A stretch of DNA of 64,000 bases from Methanothermobacter tenebrarum (GCF_003264935.1 NZ_QLOE01000002.1:62001-126000); one strand, 5' to 3'; positions 48,670 through 59,378 are shown, numbered from the stretch's first letter. The notes: a model not told the origin generated them from the sequence alone. Made by a program: numbers and translations.

Positions 48670-50386
48670 CATAGAAGCCATCAGTATCAGCATATACTGT
48701 ATGGAATCCAAACTTTTCGGCCTCTTTTATCGTCTTCTTAATATAATTCCGACCCCATGCGGTTATAGCCTCAGCACACTCCAAACAATACCATCTGAAA
48801 CGCGTGTAACCATAAACCCCATACATTGTATTAGCAAGCCTTTTAAGAGCCTCCTGTTGCACGTCAAGTATCCTTTTTTCCATCGGATCCTCAGCCGCGT
48901 TCATCTGATTCTTTATCTTCATCCTCTCATCCAATATTTGCCCTATAATCGAAGGTACAAAACCTCTAGGTTTCTTCCTAAACCTATAACCAGTCTCAGG
49001 GGCCACATAACAATCTTCTCTCGGATCCTCACTGAAGGTGTCGGGTGAAATATTCTTAGAAATTATAATACTAGGATATAGGCTCCTGAAATCAAATTGT
49101 ACAATGTTTTCATGAAGACCCTTCTCTGGTTCCTTCACATAACCTCCAACGACTTTTTGTGTTCTTCTTCTTTGCAACTCTGAGGGTGATGGTTTGTTAG
49201 GTACTAATTCACCATACTCAAATGCTTTCCTTATAAGGAACCATTCAACTTGTTGTCCAGTGGCCATCCTGCTTATGTCGAATAGTGGTTGTCCCACAAT
49301 CCTTGTGATCTCCATATTTAATGGGAGTATTTTTTCAGCGATCCTATAGGTTGCCATGACATCCTCAAGTGAATATTTGAAAAGCTGGTCCCTCAAGTTT
49401 TCATTGTCCCAGTATTCCCATAATTGGTCGCCTGGTAATTCAACCTTTTTTTCACCGAATAATTCAAAGTATACTCTCTCAAGGGTGTAGGTGTCAAGGT
49501 TTATGTAGCGTCGCATCACCGGGTAAAGGTCTACATGTACTGTCCCCTTTATTGCCGTGGCGGTTGCCAAACCCCTTCTGAGGGATTTTATAGTTGATCC
49601 GTCCCATCCTATGTCGAGTTTAACGCCTAAAAGATCAGCTCTCCTTCTTATATATGGGAAGTCGAAATTGTCAGAATTATATCCTACAATTAAATCGGGT
49701 TTAGAATCTTTTATTATTTGAGTGAATCTTTCTAGGATCGCCTTCTCATCTTCTACAACTTCAACAAAGTTGAGATGCTCTCCCTTGGTTGATATTATCC
49801 TCTTTTTTTCGCCATCATAGAAGCTTATCATTAGTATTTGATCCTCTTCAGGGTTGGGCATACCATGGGGGTTATAAACTTCAATATCGAAAGCTAAGAT
49901 TTCAAGGTGGGGGAATCTTGACTTGAGGGTTCTTGGAGGCTCATCCAATTCAATAATCTCAACATCAGAAGATATTATATGACCCTTTAATTCTATATTT
50001 GACATTGGAAACAAACTATTATCGATGAGATACCTCCTATAAAATGGTATGTCATGTTCACGGATTTCTTGGACGTGCTCAAGATCTTTCACCTTCTTCC
50101 TGATCTTGGGAACTTCCTGGGGATGTCTCAAAATGATTTTGATCACATCAACCGGTCTTCCGAGATCTTTCTTTTTCACGACCTCTAATTCTTCAAAACC
50201 GGCTTCTGATAATTCATCCAAACATGAATCAGTATCTGAAGGTATTGCATAAATATATGGCCTGAATGACTTGTCCAAGGCTATTATAGGCTTCCCATCC
50301 TCGTCTTTCCCAAACAATCTTATAACTGGTATATCATCCTCTGTAACATAATCAATGTCGAGAAGAATCATTGCTCTTTTCTCCAT
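48650..50386 (-). CDS. polB1: Family B DNA polymerase, large subunit of a split enzyme (PolB1)
   Basis: 578 residues. Exonuclease motifs '[10 protein letters not shown]' (Exo I), '[10 protein letters not shown]' (Exo II) and '[10 protein letters not shown]' (Exo III), then polymerase motif A '[11 protein letters not shown]', motif B '[11 protein letters not shown]' and motif C '[11 protein letters not shown]'. It ends five residues after motif C, so the thumb and C-terminal part are absent. In M. thermautotrophicus that part is a separate gene (polB2) far away and the two chains make one replicative enzyme. The stop is clean with no sign of decay. The start is ATG 50386. Confidence 0.95.
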   Translation of the reverse strand: MEKRAMILLDIDYVTEDDIPVIRLFGKDEDGKPIIALDKSFRPYIYAIPSDTDSCLDELSEAGFEELEVVKKKDLGRPVDVIKIILRHPQEVPKIRKKVKDLEHVQEIREHDIPFYRRYLIDNSLFPMSNIELKGHIISSDVEIIELDEPPRTLKSRFPHLEILAFDIEVYNPHGMPNPEEDQILMISFYDGEKKRIISTKGEHLNFVEVVEDEKAILERFTQIIKDSKPDLIVGYNSDNFDFPYIRRRADLLGVKLDIGWDGSTIKSLRRGLATATAIKGTVHVDLYPVMRRYINLDTYTLERVYFELFGEKKVELPGDQLWEYWDNENLRDQLFKYSLEDVMATYRIAEKILPLNMEITRIVGQPLFDISRMATGQQVEWFLIRKAFEYGELVPNKPSPSELQRRRTQKVVGGYVKEPEKGLHENIVQFDFRSLYPSIIISKNISPDTFSEDPREDCYVAPETGYRFRKKPRGFVPSIIGQILDERMKIKNQMNAAEDPMEKRILDVQQEALKRLANTMYGVYGYTRFRWYCLECAEAITAWGRNYIKKTIKEAEKFGFHTVYADTDGFYATYQKK

Positions 50387-50482
50387 ACTTTTTATGTTTC
50401 TATGAGGAACTACTTATTTATTCCCATGCTAGTAAAATAATACTGCGGATAAAAAAAATAGTAAAAAGGATGGAAAGTAGTC

Positions 50483-53400
50483 TTAGACGACCTTACGCCC
50501 TGCAAGGAGATATCCTGCCCCTACTAGTGCTACTAGGATTATAACACCAACAACTGCATATACTGGGAGTCCTCCTGCAGCAGTTGATGTTCCTCCGGGT
50601 TTGCTGACCTCATAAACCTTCCCAGTTCCTGGACCTGTACCTCCCGCAGCTCCTGCAGCTGCTCCTACTGCTCCTGTTACTCCAGCCATTGCACCCATAG
50701 AACCTGCACTTGTCCCCTGCGTTCCTGTACCTGGAGTTCCTGTGTAACCCGGTGTCGGCCCTGGCTGTCCCGGGACACTTGGAGCCCCCGGAGTTCCTGG
50801 CTGTCCAGGTACTCCTGGTGTCCCCGCTGGTGCGAATGCGCTGTTTTTTGTGGCTCCGTAAATTTTTGCTTTAATCGCGTTCACAAGGTTCGGGTTTATG
50901 TATTGCATGGTCCACTGCATCATTGCTATGTTTCCACAGCTGCAGTCACAACATGAGACACCATAATTTGATATTAGAGAGGCCCATGTATTTGCAACGA
51001 GACTTAATGTTCCAGTGTCGGGCTTCCAGTAGCCACTGTGGGCCATTGTAAGAAGCTTGCCTGTAATGTCTATCATTGAGTAGGCATTACTGCCTGTTGA
51101 AAGCCAAGTACTCACGCCAATATTGTATTTGTCCTTTATGTAGATGTCCGTGATTTCATTCCAGACTTGATTGCCGACCAAGTGTGGTGCTGTGACTTGC
51201 CATCCTACCAAGTAGTCTATAAATTTTGAGGATATTTGCCTTGCACCAGAGTATCCTTCTTTCATCATCCCTTTGATCCATTCTGGGTTGAAATAGCGTG
51301 TTCTCATCTCTTTTCCCATGAATTTTGATAGCGTCATCACTTCTGGGTTGGCTGGGTTTGCATAGTAGACAACATTCAAGCTTGGAGCCTTGCCATTTAG
51401 TTTTTCTATTGCCAATGATAGTCCACCATAGTAGTCATAGTAGTCGTCATTGTCTATTACACCATAGAGGTTTGTGCTCCTGCTATGGTATGTGACTGTA
51501 ACACCCTTTAAGAGGTCTTCGAATAGCTTTTGTTGGGATATGCCCCATTGAGTGTTTGAGTAAGCGTGGCTCATCCTGCGCAAGTATATGTCTGCGAGTT
51601 GTGAACGGTCATCCCAAGTCCATATTTGTTCAACTGCCTTGTTGACTCCTGCTCCATAATCGCCTACTGGAGGTGCGAATATCCTTGTTATGGCCGTGTC
51701 GCCATCATATCCTCCTTTCACGAGTTCTATCCAATGCTTTGCTATATAATTTAATTCTATTGGGTCCTTGAGGTCTATTGCTTTAATGAGAGCATCCAAT
51801 GTTTTTGCCTGTGGGAATTTTCCAGTTATTAAGGGGTCAAGGGTCTTGTCGAGTTCTGGTTTAAGTTCTGGATAGGCCTCTATTATCTTTGAGTAGGAAG
51901 CTGCCAAGGCTACTCTGTTTGCTATGTCCATTTTAGCGAGCAAGTTTGGATAAAGATCCCTGAACAATCCAGTAGTGGTAACTATAACATCTATTCTTGG
52001 CCTTGATGTGACGTTTGCTAATCCTAGGCTGTTTCTCACCTTGTTGAGGTCAGTTAGGAGCTCGTTGAGTGGTGTTGGTATTATGTATGAGAGTTTTCCT
52101 CCATTGAGCCATGTTTTGTCGTCAAGTTTTGGCTGTACTCCTAGGAGGCGGAGTACGAATGATACCATTGTCCCGTCGTCACGTGCTGTTTCAACGCACC
52201 ATACAACCGCCGCTATCTTCTCTGGGATGGTGTCCAATTGCGCAAGTGCCATGTCCGCAAGTCTTTTACCAAGGTCCCATGCAACTTTTGTAGGTAATGT
52301 GTTATCGTCTTGTGCATAGAAGTTTCTACCTGTTGGGAGTGCATATGGTGCCCTTACTGGGTCTCCACCCTTAGCCGGTGTGATGTAATGGCCAGATAGC
52401 GCTTCTATTAGGGCGTCCATTTCATTGGTTGGACTTTCCTTTAAGAGTTGGATGTACTCTAGTGCCAATTGGAGTTTTTCTTGTAATCTTTCACGTAATT
52501 TTGCGTCTGTGATATTCTCTGTTATCTCTTGGATTGTCTTGCCTCTGAGAAGTTCTTTAATTACTTGTATGGCCATTTCATTGACTCTCTCAGCCTCTTC
52601 TAATGTTAGTTTGTCCCAATTGTATCCTAGCATTGTGCTTATGATTCTTTGGAGTGATGGATCATTTTCGGAATCGGGTGAGAGCATTGTCGCGACCATG
52701 AGTGCTATTTCATCATCTGTCCAATTTTCGCCGAAAGTGTGCAAGCCGTATGGCATGAGTGTCCCTTGTAGATCTAATAGGTAATCATGGACTTTGTCTA
52801 TGTCCTCATCTGTTATGTTATTTGGGTCTAGGCCTAACTCGGCTGTTAGGTTTAATTTTATGATGGTCTCTTTGATTTTGTTTGCATATTCTTCACGCAT
52901 TGGGTTGCCTTCCGGTGTTTTCTCATAGTTTGTTATGAGGCCTGCAAGTTCCTGTAAATCCCCATAGAGTTTTGTCTGGGTCAATGGGGGCGTCAAATGG
53001 TCTATGATAACTGCCAGTCCTCTTCTTTTTGCTTGCATCCCTTCACCGACACCATCCATGATATAGATGTAGATGGATGGTTTGTCTGCTATGCAAATGT
53101 CTGGGTAGTCGAAGCGGCTGAGTGCATATTGTTTTCTTGGCAGCCATTCATAAGTTGCATGTCTACCTACATGGATTTGAGCATTAGCATTGAATACTGT
53201 GTTAACCCATGCGTACCATGCAAGGTAACAATGTGGCGGTGGCACAATTGTACTATGGTAGAACGCTGCTGCTTCGGCTTCCCATCCACGTTGTGGTTCT
53301 GGGCCTATGAAGATATTACCAAATAATAGGCCAGGGATTACAATGTATTTTTTACCATTTTTTTCTATTGTCATGATGTTTCCTGGTGGTTCACCCCAGC

Positions 53401-55594
53401 CTGTCATCCCTGAAAGGTTGAGTGCAAGGAATTGTCCCTTGTAATTGTAGAATAGGTTCCATAGACTGTCATTTAATGGATCGTCGAGTATCTTTTGGAG
53501 TGTATTGCTCATTTCTTGTATTAGTTCCTTTGCCCTGTCTGCCACTGTTGGGTAAGTGTTTGCATTTGATATCATTTCTTGGGTCCATCGGGTTAGTGTT
53601 TTGAGCATTTCATCTTTTACGCGTGGATCGCCCTTTTTAATGTATTCTATTGCAGCCTTTGTCAATTCTTCGATGTAGCCTACTGGCCCTTCTATCACTT
53701 CTTTTTTGGCTATTGGATCTAGGTTGTTGAACCATGCAATGTACTCTTCGACCGGCCATAGGATAACATTTGTGTTGTTAACGAGTTTTTCTAGTTCTCC
53801 AGGGGCCCAGTTTGCCACGTTTATGCCCCTTTCGATCATGAGTTGGATTAATGTAGTATTTGTTGGGATTTCACCGACATTATAGCCTTCAGTTTTGAGT
53901 CTCTTGAGTATTTCTAGTATGGTTTCCGGGACATTCAAGTAGCTTGCTCCTATGTTTTGTTTACCTGGTGGATAATTGTAGTATACTATGGCTATTTTTT
54001 TGTCCCTGTTTTGGAGTGTTTGGAGTTGAGCCCAATTGTGTGCGCGATCTGCAAGCCTTTGGATCCTGTCCGGTAATGTCACTGTTGTATCCCATTGCGC
54101 CCCTGTTTCTGGGTCATATCCGATGTCCCCGACACCTACTGCTATAGGTTCTATTTGGCCTTGCATTTCTGGTTGTGCGCACTGCCAGTAGACTGCCATC
54201 CAACTGAATCCTTCCTCTGACACTAGCCATTGGCCTGGCGTTCTATAAGTGGAGCTTGTTATCATCGCCCTTAAAACTGGGACATTAGCTTGGTCGAAGA
54301 ATCTGTTAACTTGTGCACCTGAAACTGTTGAACCTGTGGTGAATGTTAGAAGGTCTATTATAACATTAACTTTACATGGATACCTTTGAGGGTCTGCCTC
54401 GTATTGTACTATGTTTTTTGCGTCTGTAAAGAATTTTACCATGGCAGAGTAGACATTAGCTGGTTGTGACGAGCTTATATTGACAGTCTTTATGGTTTTC
54501 CCGTTTTCGATGATTGCAATCTCATATACTAGAGCTTTTGAATTGCTTGTGACGCCGAGTATAGAACTCGTGTCTGTGTAGTTGCCTATGCCCTTAATTG
54601 ATAGTATTTGGATTGCTTGGTTTGGTTGGCATAATGTCATGGCAAGTTCAATTACTTGATCCTTTTTTAGGTCGATATAATTTGACCATGTGCCCACTGC
54701 TGGTATGACGTTCATCCCTTTTGCTACCAGTGCATCGATAATTTCCTGAAAAGCGTCAGCATAGGATACTTCACCAGTACTTCCTACATAGGTGAGCACG
54801 CCAACTGTTGGTTTCGCCGGGTCGAGAGGATATTTTTCAAAGTATTGCTCCTTTGTGAATCTTTGACCGTCACGGTACAAGAATTCCATTGATAATGGCG
54901 ATGCGGGTTCTGGAGGCGCTGGATCCCATTGGCTTGGCCATGTTTTCCCTGTGAGTTCCGCATATTTTTTAAGGGCCCATTTGAATTGGTTTTTGAGGTT
55001 GGTTTTTCCACCAGCTGCATAATAGATTGCACAGTCTATCCAGTCGTGTAATGCCTTGTTACTGGGATATTTTTGTTTGTATGATAGTAGTGTGTTTATG
55101 TCCCCGTCATGGCAGGCCCCTATGATTGTCCCTGGTCTGTCCCATGTACCTATGTCATTTTCATCCACGCCATCGAATACGTTCCTGTTGCCTATTTTGC
55201 TCAATTTTACGAGTGTTGGCCCACTTTCGAAGACGAAAAATATCTTGTTTTCGATAATTGATGGGTTTGCCTTTATTACTCCTTCGAGTGAACCATTACC
55301 TGCAAGTTGCGTCCCCCATTCTGCCAGTATTATATCGGAGCTATTCACAAGACTTTTTATCTCGTCACTGGTCATGTTTCCGATCTGGCTCGTTGACCTT
55401 ATCTGAAATTTAACTACTGTATCTTGGTTGTTCAATTCATCCATCACTTCATGTGCAACCTTGTTGTAATCTTTGACAGCAGCAGACGACCCAATAACCA
55501 ATATGGAAGTCGAATTCGTTTCGGCAGCTGATACTGTTCCTGTGATCATCAGCAAGAGGAGAACCAATAGAACACCGAAAATTTTTTTAATCAA
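50483..55594 (-). CDS. Secreted, membrane-anchored CobN/ChlH-like chelatase protein
   Basis: 1703 residues, the largest gene here. A signal peptide (about residues 1-23, ending 'ITGTVSAA') is followed by a full CobN-type magnesium/cobalt chelatase large subunit, whose signature 'HVGRHATYEWLPRKQYALS' and 'GVGEGMQAKRRGLAVII' lie near residue 860-920. Residues about 1591-1660 are Gly/Pro/Thr-rich with collagen-like GxP triplets, then a span at about 1676-1700 ('VYAVVGVIILVALVGAGYLL') and a short basic tail. Chelation at the outer face is unusual for a B12 enzyme, and no partner (ChlD/I, CobS/T) is in the window. TTG 55594 with GGGGGG upstream is the start. Function: metal or tetrapyrrole binding at the cell surface is inferred. 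Confidence 0.85.
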   Translation of the reverse strand: MIKKIFGVLLVLLLLMITGTVSAAETNSTSILVIGSSAAVKDYNKVAHEVMDELNNQDTVVKFQIRSTSQIGNMTSDEIKSLVNSSDIILAEWGTQLAGNGSLEGVIKANPSIIENKIFFVFESGPTLVKLSKIGNRNVFDGVDENDIGTWDRPGTIIGACHDGDINTLLSYKQKYPSNKALHDWIDCAIYYAAGGKTNLKNQFKWALKKYAELTGKTWPSQWDPAPPEPASPLSMEFLYRDGQRFTKEQYFEKYPLDPAKPTVGVLTYVGSTGEVSYADAFQEIIDALVAKGMNVIPAVGTWSNYIDLKKDQVIELAMTLCQPNQAIQILSIKGIGNYTDTSSILGVTSNSKALVYEIAIIENGKTIKTVNISSSQPANVYSAMVKFFTDAKNIVQYEADPQRYPCKVNVIIDLLTFTTGSTVSGAQVNRFFDQANVPVLRAMITSSTYRTPGQWLVSEEGFSWMAVYWQCAQPEMQGQIEPIAVGVGDIGYDPETGAQWDTTVTLPDRIQRLADRAHNWAQLQTLQNRDKKIAIVYYNYPPGKQNIGASYLNVPETILEILKRLKTEGYNVGEIPTNTTLIQLMIERGINVANWAPGELEKLVNNTNVILWPVEEYIAWFNNLDPIAKKEVIEGPVGYIEELTKAAIEYIKKGDPRVKDEMLKTLTRWTQEMISNANTYPTVADRAKELIQEMSNTLQKILDDPLNDSLWNLFYNYKGQFLALNLSGMTGWGEPPGNIMTIEKNGKKYIVIPGLLFGNIFIGPEPQRGWEAEAAAFYHSTIVPPPHCYLAWYAWVNTVFNANAQIHVGRHATYEWLPRKQYALSRFDYPDICIADKPSIYIYIMDGVGEGMQAKRRGLAVIIDHLTPPLTQTKLYGDLQELAGLITNYEKTPEGNPMREEYANKIKETIIKLNLTAELGLDPNNITDEDIDKVHDYLLDLQGTLMPYGLHTFGENWTDDEIALMVATMLSPDSENDPSLQRIISTMLGYNWDKLTLEEAERVNEMAIQVIKELLRGKTIQEITENITDAKLRERLQEKLQLALEYIQLLKESPTNEMDALIEALSGHYITPAKGGDPVRAPYALPTGRNFYAQDDNTLPTKVAWDLGKRLADMALAQLDTIPEKIAAVVWCVETARDDGTMVSFVLRLLGVQPKLDDKTWLNGGKLSYIIPTPLNELLTDLNKVRNSLGLANVTSRPRIDVIVTTTGLFRDLYPNLLAKMDIANRVALAASYSKIIEAYPELKPELDKTLDPLITGKFPQAKTLDALIKAIDLKDPIELNYIAKHWIELVKGGYDGDTAITRIFAPPVGDYGAGVNKAVEQIWTWDDRSQLADIYLRRMSHAYSNTQWGISQQKLFEDLLKGVTVTYHSRSTNLYGVIDNDDYYDYYGGLSLAIEKLNGKAPSLNVVYYANPANPEVMTLSKFMGKEMRTRYFNPEWIKGMMKEGYSGARQISSKFIDYLVGWQVTAPHLVGNQVWNEITDIYIKDKYNIGVSTWLSTGSNAYSMIDITGKLLTMAHSGYWKPDTGTLSLVANTWASLISNYGVSCCDCSCGNIAMMQWTMQYINPNLVNAIKAKIYGATKNSAFAPAGTPGVPGQPGTPGAPSVPGQPGPTPGYTGTPGTGTQGTSAGSMGAMAGVTGAVGAAAGAAGGTGPGTGKVYEVSKPGGTSTAAGGLPVYAVVGVIILVALVGAGYLLAGRKVV

Positions 55595-55769
55595 TATTTC
55601 CCCCCTATTAACCTTTTTTTCTACAATTTAAGATCAATCAAAACTGTAATATAAAAGTAATTATTTTATTACTAATTCTTCGATAAGATAAGGTATGGTA
55701 ATAATATATTGTTATATGTTAAATTCATATAAAGGCAGATTCATTAAAAAATGATGGGATGGTAACCCT

Positions 55770-56606
55770 ATGAAGATTATCCCACTTGCATCTGAAAGTT
55801 TAGGCGTGAGAAGTTTAGCAGTATACATAAAAACCGAAGAAAATAATATACTAATAGATCCAGGAGCTGCCCTAGGCCCTAAAAGATATTCATTACCCCC
55901 GGCAAAGGTCGAAATAGAAAGATTAAAACATGCACGGAAAAAAATTTTAGAATTTTTAGCAATAACAGATACAATAATCATATCCCATTATCATTACGAC
56001 CATTATATTCCCGGGGCAAACTATGATGGGAAACATTTATTTCTAAAGGATCCTATCAAGAATATTAATAAAAGCCAAAAGAGTAGAGCATCAAAATTCC
56101 TAAAGGACAAAAGAGAGTATGAATATGCTGATGGGAAGATAATAACCAAAGATTTTAGGATGGAATTTTCACCAGCATTACCCCATGGAGAAAAAGGAAC
56201 CAAACTAGGATTTGTCATAATGACCTTGATAGACCACAAAAAGAGGATGATACATGCCAGCGACACCCAACTATTAAATAAAGAAAGCGTAAAATGGATA
56301 ATAGAGAAGATGCCAGATCTTATAATCACAAGCGGCCCCCCAACCTATATAGGATACATGAAAGACTCTTGGAAAACCGGGACAAAGAACATCAACCAGA
56401 TAATCAGAGAAACAGACGCGAAGATAATATTAGACCATCACATAATAAGGGATAAAAGATATCCTAGATTCTTCGAAGGATTAGAAAAAGAGCCACTAAC
56501 CTTCGCAGGATATCTAGGAGTGGATGAAACGCCACTTGAAGCCTACAGAAGAGAATTACATAAAATAGAAAATGGTGAGAGAATCAGACTACCATTCAAC
56601 ATATAA
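55770..56606 (+). CDS. MBL-fold metallo-hydrolase (UPF0282 family)
   Basis: 278 residues. Begins 'MKIIPLASESLGVRSLAVYI', and carries the metal-binding 'ISHYHYDHYIPG' (HxHxDH) with 'HASDTQLL', 'ITSGPPTYI' and 'ILDHHIIRD'. This pattern identifies archaeal UPF0282 proteins, probably hydrolases of unknown substrate. It is divergent from the CobN-like gene across 175 AT-rich bases that should hold both promoters. Confidence 0.85.
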   Translation: MKIIPLASESLGVRSLAVYIKTEENNILIDPGAALGPKRYSLPPAKVEIERLKHARKKILEFLAITDTIIISHYHYDHYIPGANYDGKHLFLKDPIKNINKSQKSRASKFLKDKREYEYADGKIITKDFRMEFSPALPHGEKGTKLGFVIMTLIDHKKRMIHASDTQLLNKESVKWIIEKMPDLIITSGPPTYIGYMKDSWKTGTKNINQIIRETDAKIILDHHIIRDKRYPRFFEGLEKEPLTFAGYLGVDETPLEAYRRELHKIENGERIRLPFNI

Positions 56607-56613
56607 TAATCTC

Positions 56614-57633
56614 TCAAGCCGCTTTTTCTTCCCTGTAAACATTTAAAGCCGCATATGCAACCCCCAAGATCAAGGGTCCTATTATGAAACCTGCCAATCC
56701 CCAGACTAAAGGCCCTCCCAGGAATCCCACTAGGAAAAGCAATGGGTGTATATCAGCATATTTACCCGACAATTTCGGGCGTAGATAAACATCAATACTA
56801 CTTAAGAAAGCGCCGAATATTAGGACTATCACACCCCGGACTATATTACCAGAGATGAAGTCATATATGGCAAGTATAGTATACGTGGGCCATGGTCCTA
56901 TCACTGGTATTAATTGGAAGAATCCGGCGAGCAAGCCTAAGAATATCGCATATGGGTATCCAAGGATTTGAAATCCTATTATCGCCATTAAACCTATTAT
57001 AAATGCTGTTAGAAAATGGCCATAGAATATGCCCTTTATAACCTTTTCTGTTTCAATGATCAGATGCCCCATAAAATCCTTTCTTTCTTCTGGTATAAAT
57101 GAAGACACATAGGATACTATCTGTTCACCATCCCTTGTAAAATAGAATGCTGAAGCGAACAATATGAATAATTGGAGGGCTATCATAGGCACGCTCTTGA
57201 TAAGATCCAAAAAATAATCTACTATCATCTTTAGAAGATTGTTGATAAGATCCTTTAAAGCATTGAATAGAATATCCGCCGATGGCATGAACTCAGACGG
57301 TACATAAGATCTTAATATTTTATCCATCGAATCCAAGTTTATCTTCTGGGCCGTGGAAAGTAATGCGGGAGCTGAATGGAATAAAGTGTCAACTAGCATG
57401 GCCAAGACCCCGATTAATGGTAGAAGAATTACTATCATTACAATGCATATGGAGACTGACTTATAAGGTACATATTTAGTGAGTTTATCTGCTATTGGAC
57501 GTATACCATAGGCAAATATAGCCCCAAGAAATAGCATAGTCCAAATGGGATAAAGTACTATAACTGATAATATCAAAAGGACAAGTATGATGAAAAATGA
57601 TGATGTTATAGTACCCTTTATCTTATATAACAA
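56614..57633 (-). CDS. AI-2E family transporter/permease
   Basis: 339 residues, about eight spans in the usual YdiK/TqsA arrangement: N-terminal three spans, a long amphipathic 'LLNNLLKMIVDYFLDLI'-like region, and 'GFFQLIPVIGPWPTYTILAI' near the C-terminus. Family members export small molecules or ions; the 'AI-2E' name does not establish quorum sensing here. It follows pyrK by 6 bases but may have separate function. Confidence 0.87.
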   Translation of the reverse strand: MLYKIKGTITSSFFIILVLLILSVIVLYPIWTMLFLGAIFAYGIRPIADKLTKYVPYKSVSICIVMIVILLPLIGVLAMLVDTLFHSAPALLSTAQKINLDSMDKILRSYVPSEFMPSADILFNALKDLINNLLKMIVDYFLDLIKSVPMIALQLFILFASAFYFTRDGEQIVSYVSSFIPEERKDFMGHLIIETEKVIKGIFYGHFLTAFIIGLMAIIGFQILGYPYAIFLGLLAGFFQLIPVIGPWPTYTILAIYDFISGNIVRGVIVLIFGAFLSSIDVYLRPKLSGKYADIHPLLFLVGFLGGPLVWGLAGFIIGPLILGVAYAALNVYREEKAA

Positions 57634-57639
57634 TGCATT

Positions 57640-58431
57640 TCACCCTAATGGTCTTATTGCACCTGTCGCATCCCTCTTGTATTCTCCAAATTCTTTCACC
57701 ATTTTAAGCTCATGACTCCAGAATACCGGCCCTTCTACACAGACTCTCCAACCAGTATCGTCAAGACAACAATGTCCACAGAGGCCCATGGCACATTTCA
57801 TATACCTCTCAAGAGAGAATTGGCCTGGTATACCCCTCTTTTCTAATTCTAGGAATATGCCCTTCATCATCGCCTCAGGACCGCAAACCATGGCCATATC
57901 ATATGATTCGTTGAGAGTTTTTAGACGGTCGATGGCCAATCCCTTGAATCCGCAACTTCCATCATCGGTACATGTGAATATCCTGGCACCAGTCTTTTTG
58001 AGACGATCCAAGAATAGTAGCTCATCATAGGTTCTGGCGGCGACTATAACATCGACTTCAAAATCCCTTGCCCTAGCTTCTTCTACCAGGGCTACTATTG
58101 GAGCCATGCCAACACCTCCACCTATGGCTAATATCCTATAACCTTCAATGCTGAATCCTCGCCCATATGGTCCCCTTACTCCGAGCTGATCCCCTTTTCC
58201 GAGTTTGTGGACTCTTGAAGTGAATGGACCGACTTTCCTTATTGAAATTCCAATTTCATTGTTTGTTTTGTCGATTAATGAAACTGACATGGGTTTTTCA
58301 TCCTTGAAGTCCCAGATCATCATGAATTGTCCAGGTACTGGGGATCTCCCATCCCATGGGAATATAAATGTCTTGACATCTGGCGATTCTTTGATGATCC
58401 TTTTGATTTTCAAAATTTTTGGAACATGCAA
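57640..58431 (-). CDS. pyrK: Dihydroorotate dehydrogenase electron transfer subunit
   Basis: 263 residues. Ferredoxin-reductase fold with FAD motif region 'PGQFMMIWDFKDEKPMSVSL', NAD(P) motif 'ILAIGGGVGMAPIVALVEEA' and a C-terminal 2Fe-2S site 'CAMGLCGHCCLDDTGWRVC'. Passes electrons from PyrD to NAD. It follows pyrD at a 15-base gap, and the pair forms the heteromeric type 1B dehydrogenase of pyrimidine synthesis. Confidence 0.94.
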   Translation of the reverse strand: MHVPKILKIKRIIKESPDVKTFIFPWDGRSPVPGQFMMIWDFKDEKPMSVSLIDKTNNEIGISIRKVGPFTSRVHKLGKGDQLGVRGPYGRGFSIEGYRILAIGGGVGMAPIVALVEEARARDFEVDVIVAARTYDELLFLDRLKKTGARIFTCTDDGSCGFKGLAIDRLKTLNESYDMAMVCGPEAMMKGIFLELEKRGIPGQFSLERYMKCAMGLCGHCCLDDTGWRVCVEGPVFWSHELKMVKEFGEYKRDATGAIRPLG

Positions 58432-58446
58432 TCTTATGCCCCCATA

Positions 58447-59349
58447 TTATTCGTGGGCTAATCCAACCATTTCATTTATACTTTTGAACCCTTCTCTTTT
58501 CATGAAAACTTTAAGATCATCACAGATTCTCTTGAATACTCCAAGGCCCTTGTAGAATATGGCGCTGCCTATTTGGGTTGCGCTGGCCCCTGCATATAAG
58601 AACTCCACAACATCCTTGTAATCTGTTATTCCACCAACACCGATCAAGGGAACCTCAACTACTTCATATACTTCATATACGCATCTGATGGCTATTGGTT
58701 TTATCGCGGGGCCTGAGAGTCCTCCGAATTTATTGGAGAGTATTGGTTTGCCTGTTTTCAAGTCTATTTTCATGGCGGGTCCTAGGGAATTTATGAGGGT
58801 TATGGCGTCGCATCCTGCTTCTTCAGCTTTTAAAGCTATCTCCTTGATATCTGTAACATTCGGTGTTAATTTAGCGGCTACAGGCACTTTACATGCTTTT
58901 TTAACGGCTTCAACCACTTTGAATGTTAATTGTGGGTCTTGTCCTATTGTCGCCCCATATCCCTCCATTGCATGGGGGCATGAAACGTTCAATTCGATCA
59001 TGTCCACTATGTCCTGGACTTCTAGTGCGACTTTCACAAATTCCTCAGGAGAAGAACCATAGATAGACGCAACTACAGGTATCCTATCCTCTATTTTATA
59101 TAATTCTTTTTTGAACGATTTAACACCCGGGTTGGATAGGCCCATAGCATTTATCAACCCATAGGGGGCCTCCACTATAGTTGGGTTTTTGTAGCCCATA
59201 TTGGGTTCAAGAGAGAAGGATTTTGTGACAACAGCCCCTGCTCCATGATGGTAAACGCGATTTAATGATGATGCTGTTATCCCGAGAACGCCTGCTGCAA
59301 GCATTGTAGGGTTTCGCATTTTAACCCCGCAGAGATTAACATCTAACAA
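58447..59349 (-). CDS. pyrD: Dihydroorotate dehydrogenase B, catalytic subunit
   Basis: About 300 residues, TIM barrel with FMN: 'NPTMLAAGVLG' start, 'NVSCPHAMEGYGATIGQDP' containing the catalytic Cys (SCPH), 'KLTPNVTDI', and 'LIGVGGITDYKDVVEFLYAG' phosphate site. I start at TTG 59349, with GGAGGG at good distance; upstream codons to 59391 lie in the divergent nop5 control region. Oxidises dihydroorotate to orotate. Confidence 0.95.
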   Translation of the reverse strand: MLDVNLCGVKMRNPTMLAAGVLGITASSLNRVYHHGAGAVVTKSFSLEPNMGYKNPTIVEAPYGLINAMGLSNPGVKSFKKELYKIEDRIPVVASIYGSSPEEFVKVALEVQDIVDMIELNVSCPHAMEGYGATIGQDPQLTFKVVEAVKKACKVPVAAKLTPNVTDIKEIALKAEEAGCDAITLINSLGPAMKIDLKTGKPILSNKFGGLSGPAIKPIAIRCVYEVYEVVEVPLIGVGGITDYKDVVEFLYAGASATQIGSAIFYKGLGVFKRICDDLKVFMKREGFKSINEMVGLAHE

Positions 59350-59370
59350 ATTGATTTCCCTCCATAAGAT

Positions 59371-59378
59371 TATAATAA
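59371..59378 (+). promoter_or_regulatory. Probable TATA box of nop5
   Basis: TATAATAA ends 24 bases before ATG 59402 with no ribosome-binding sequence between. This supports ATG 59402 and a leaderless nop5-flpA transcript. Confidence 0.45.
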
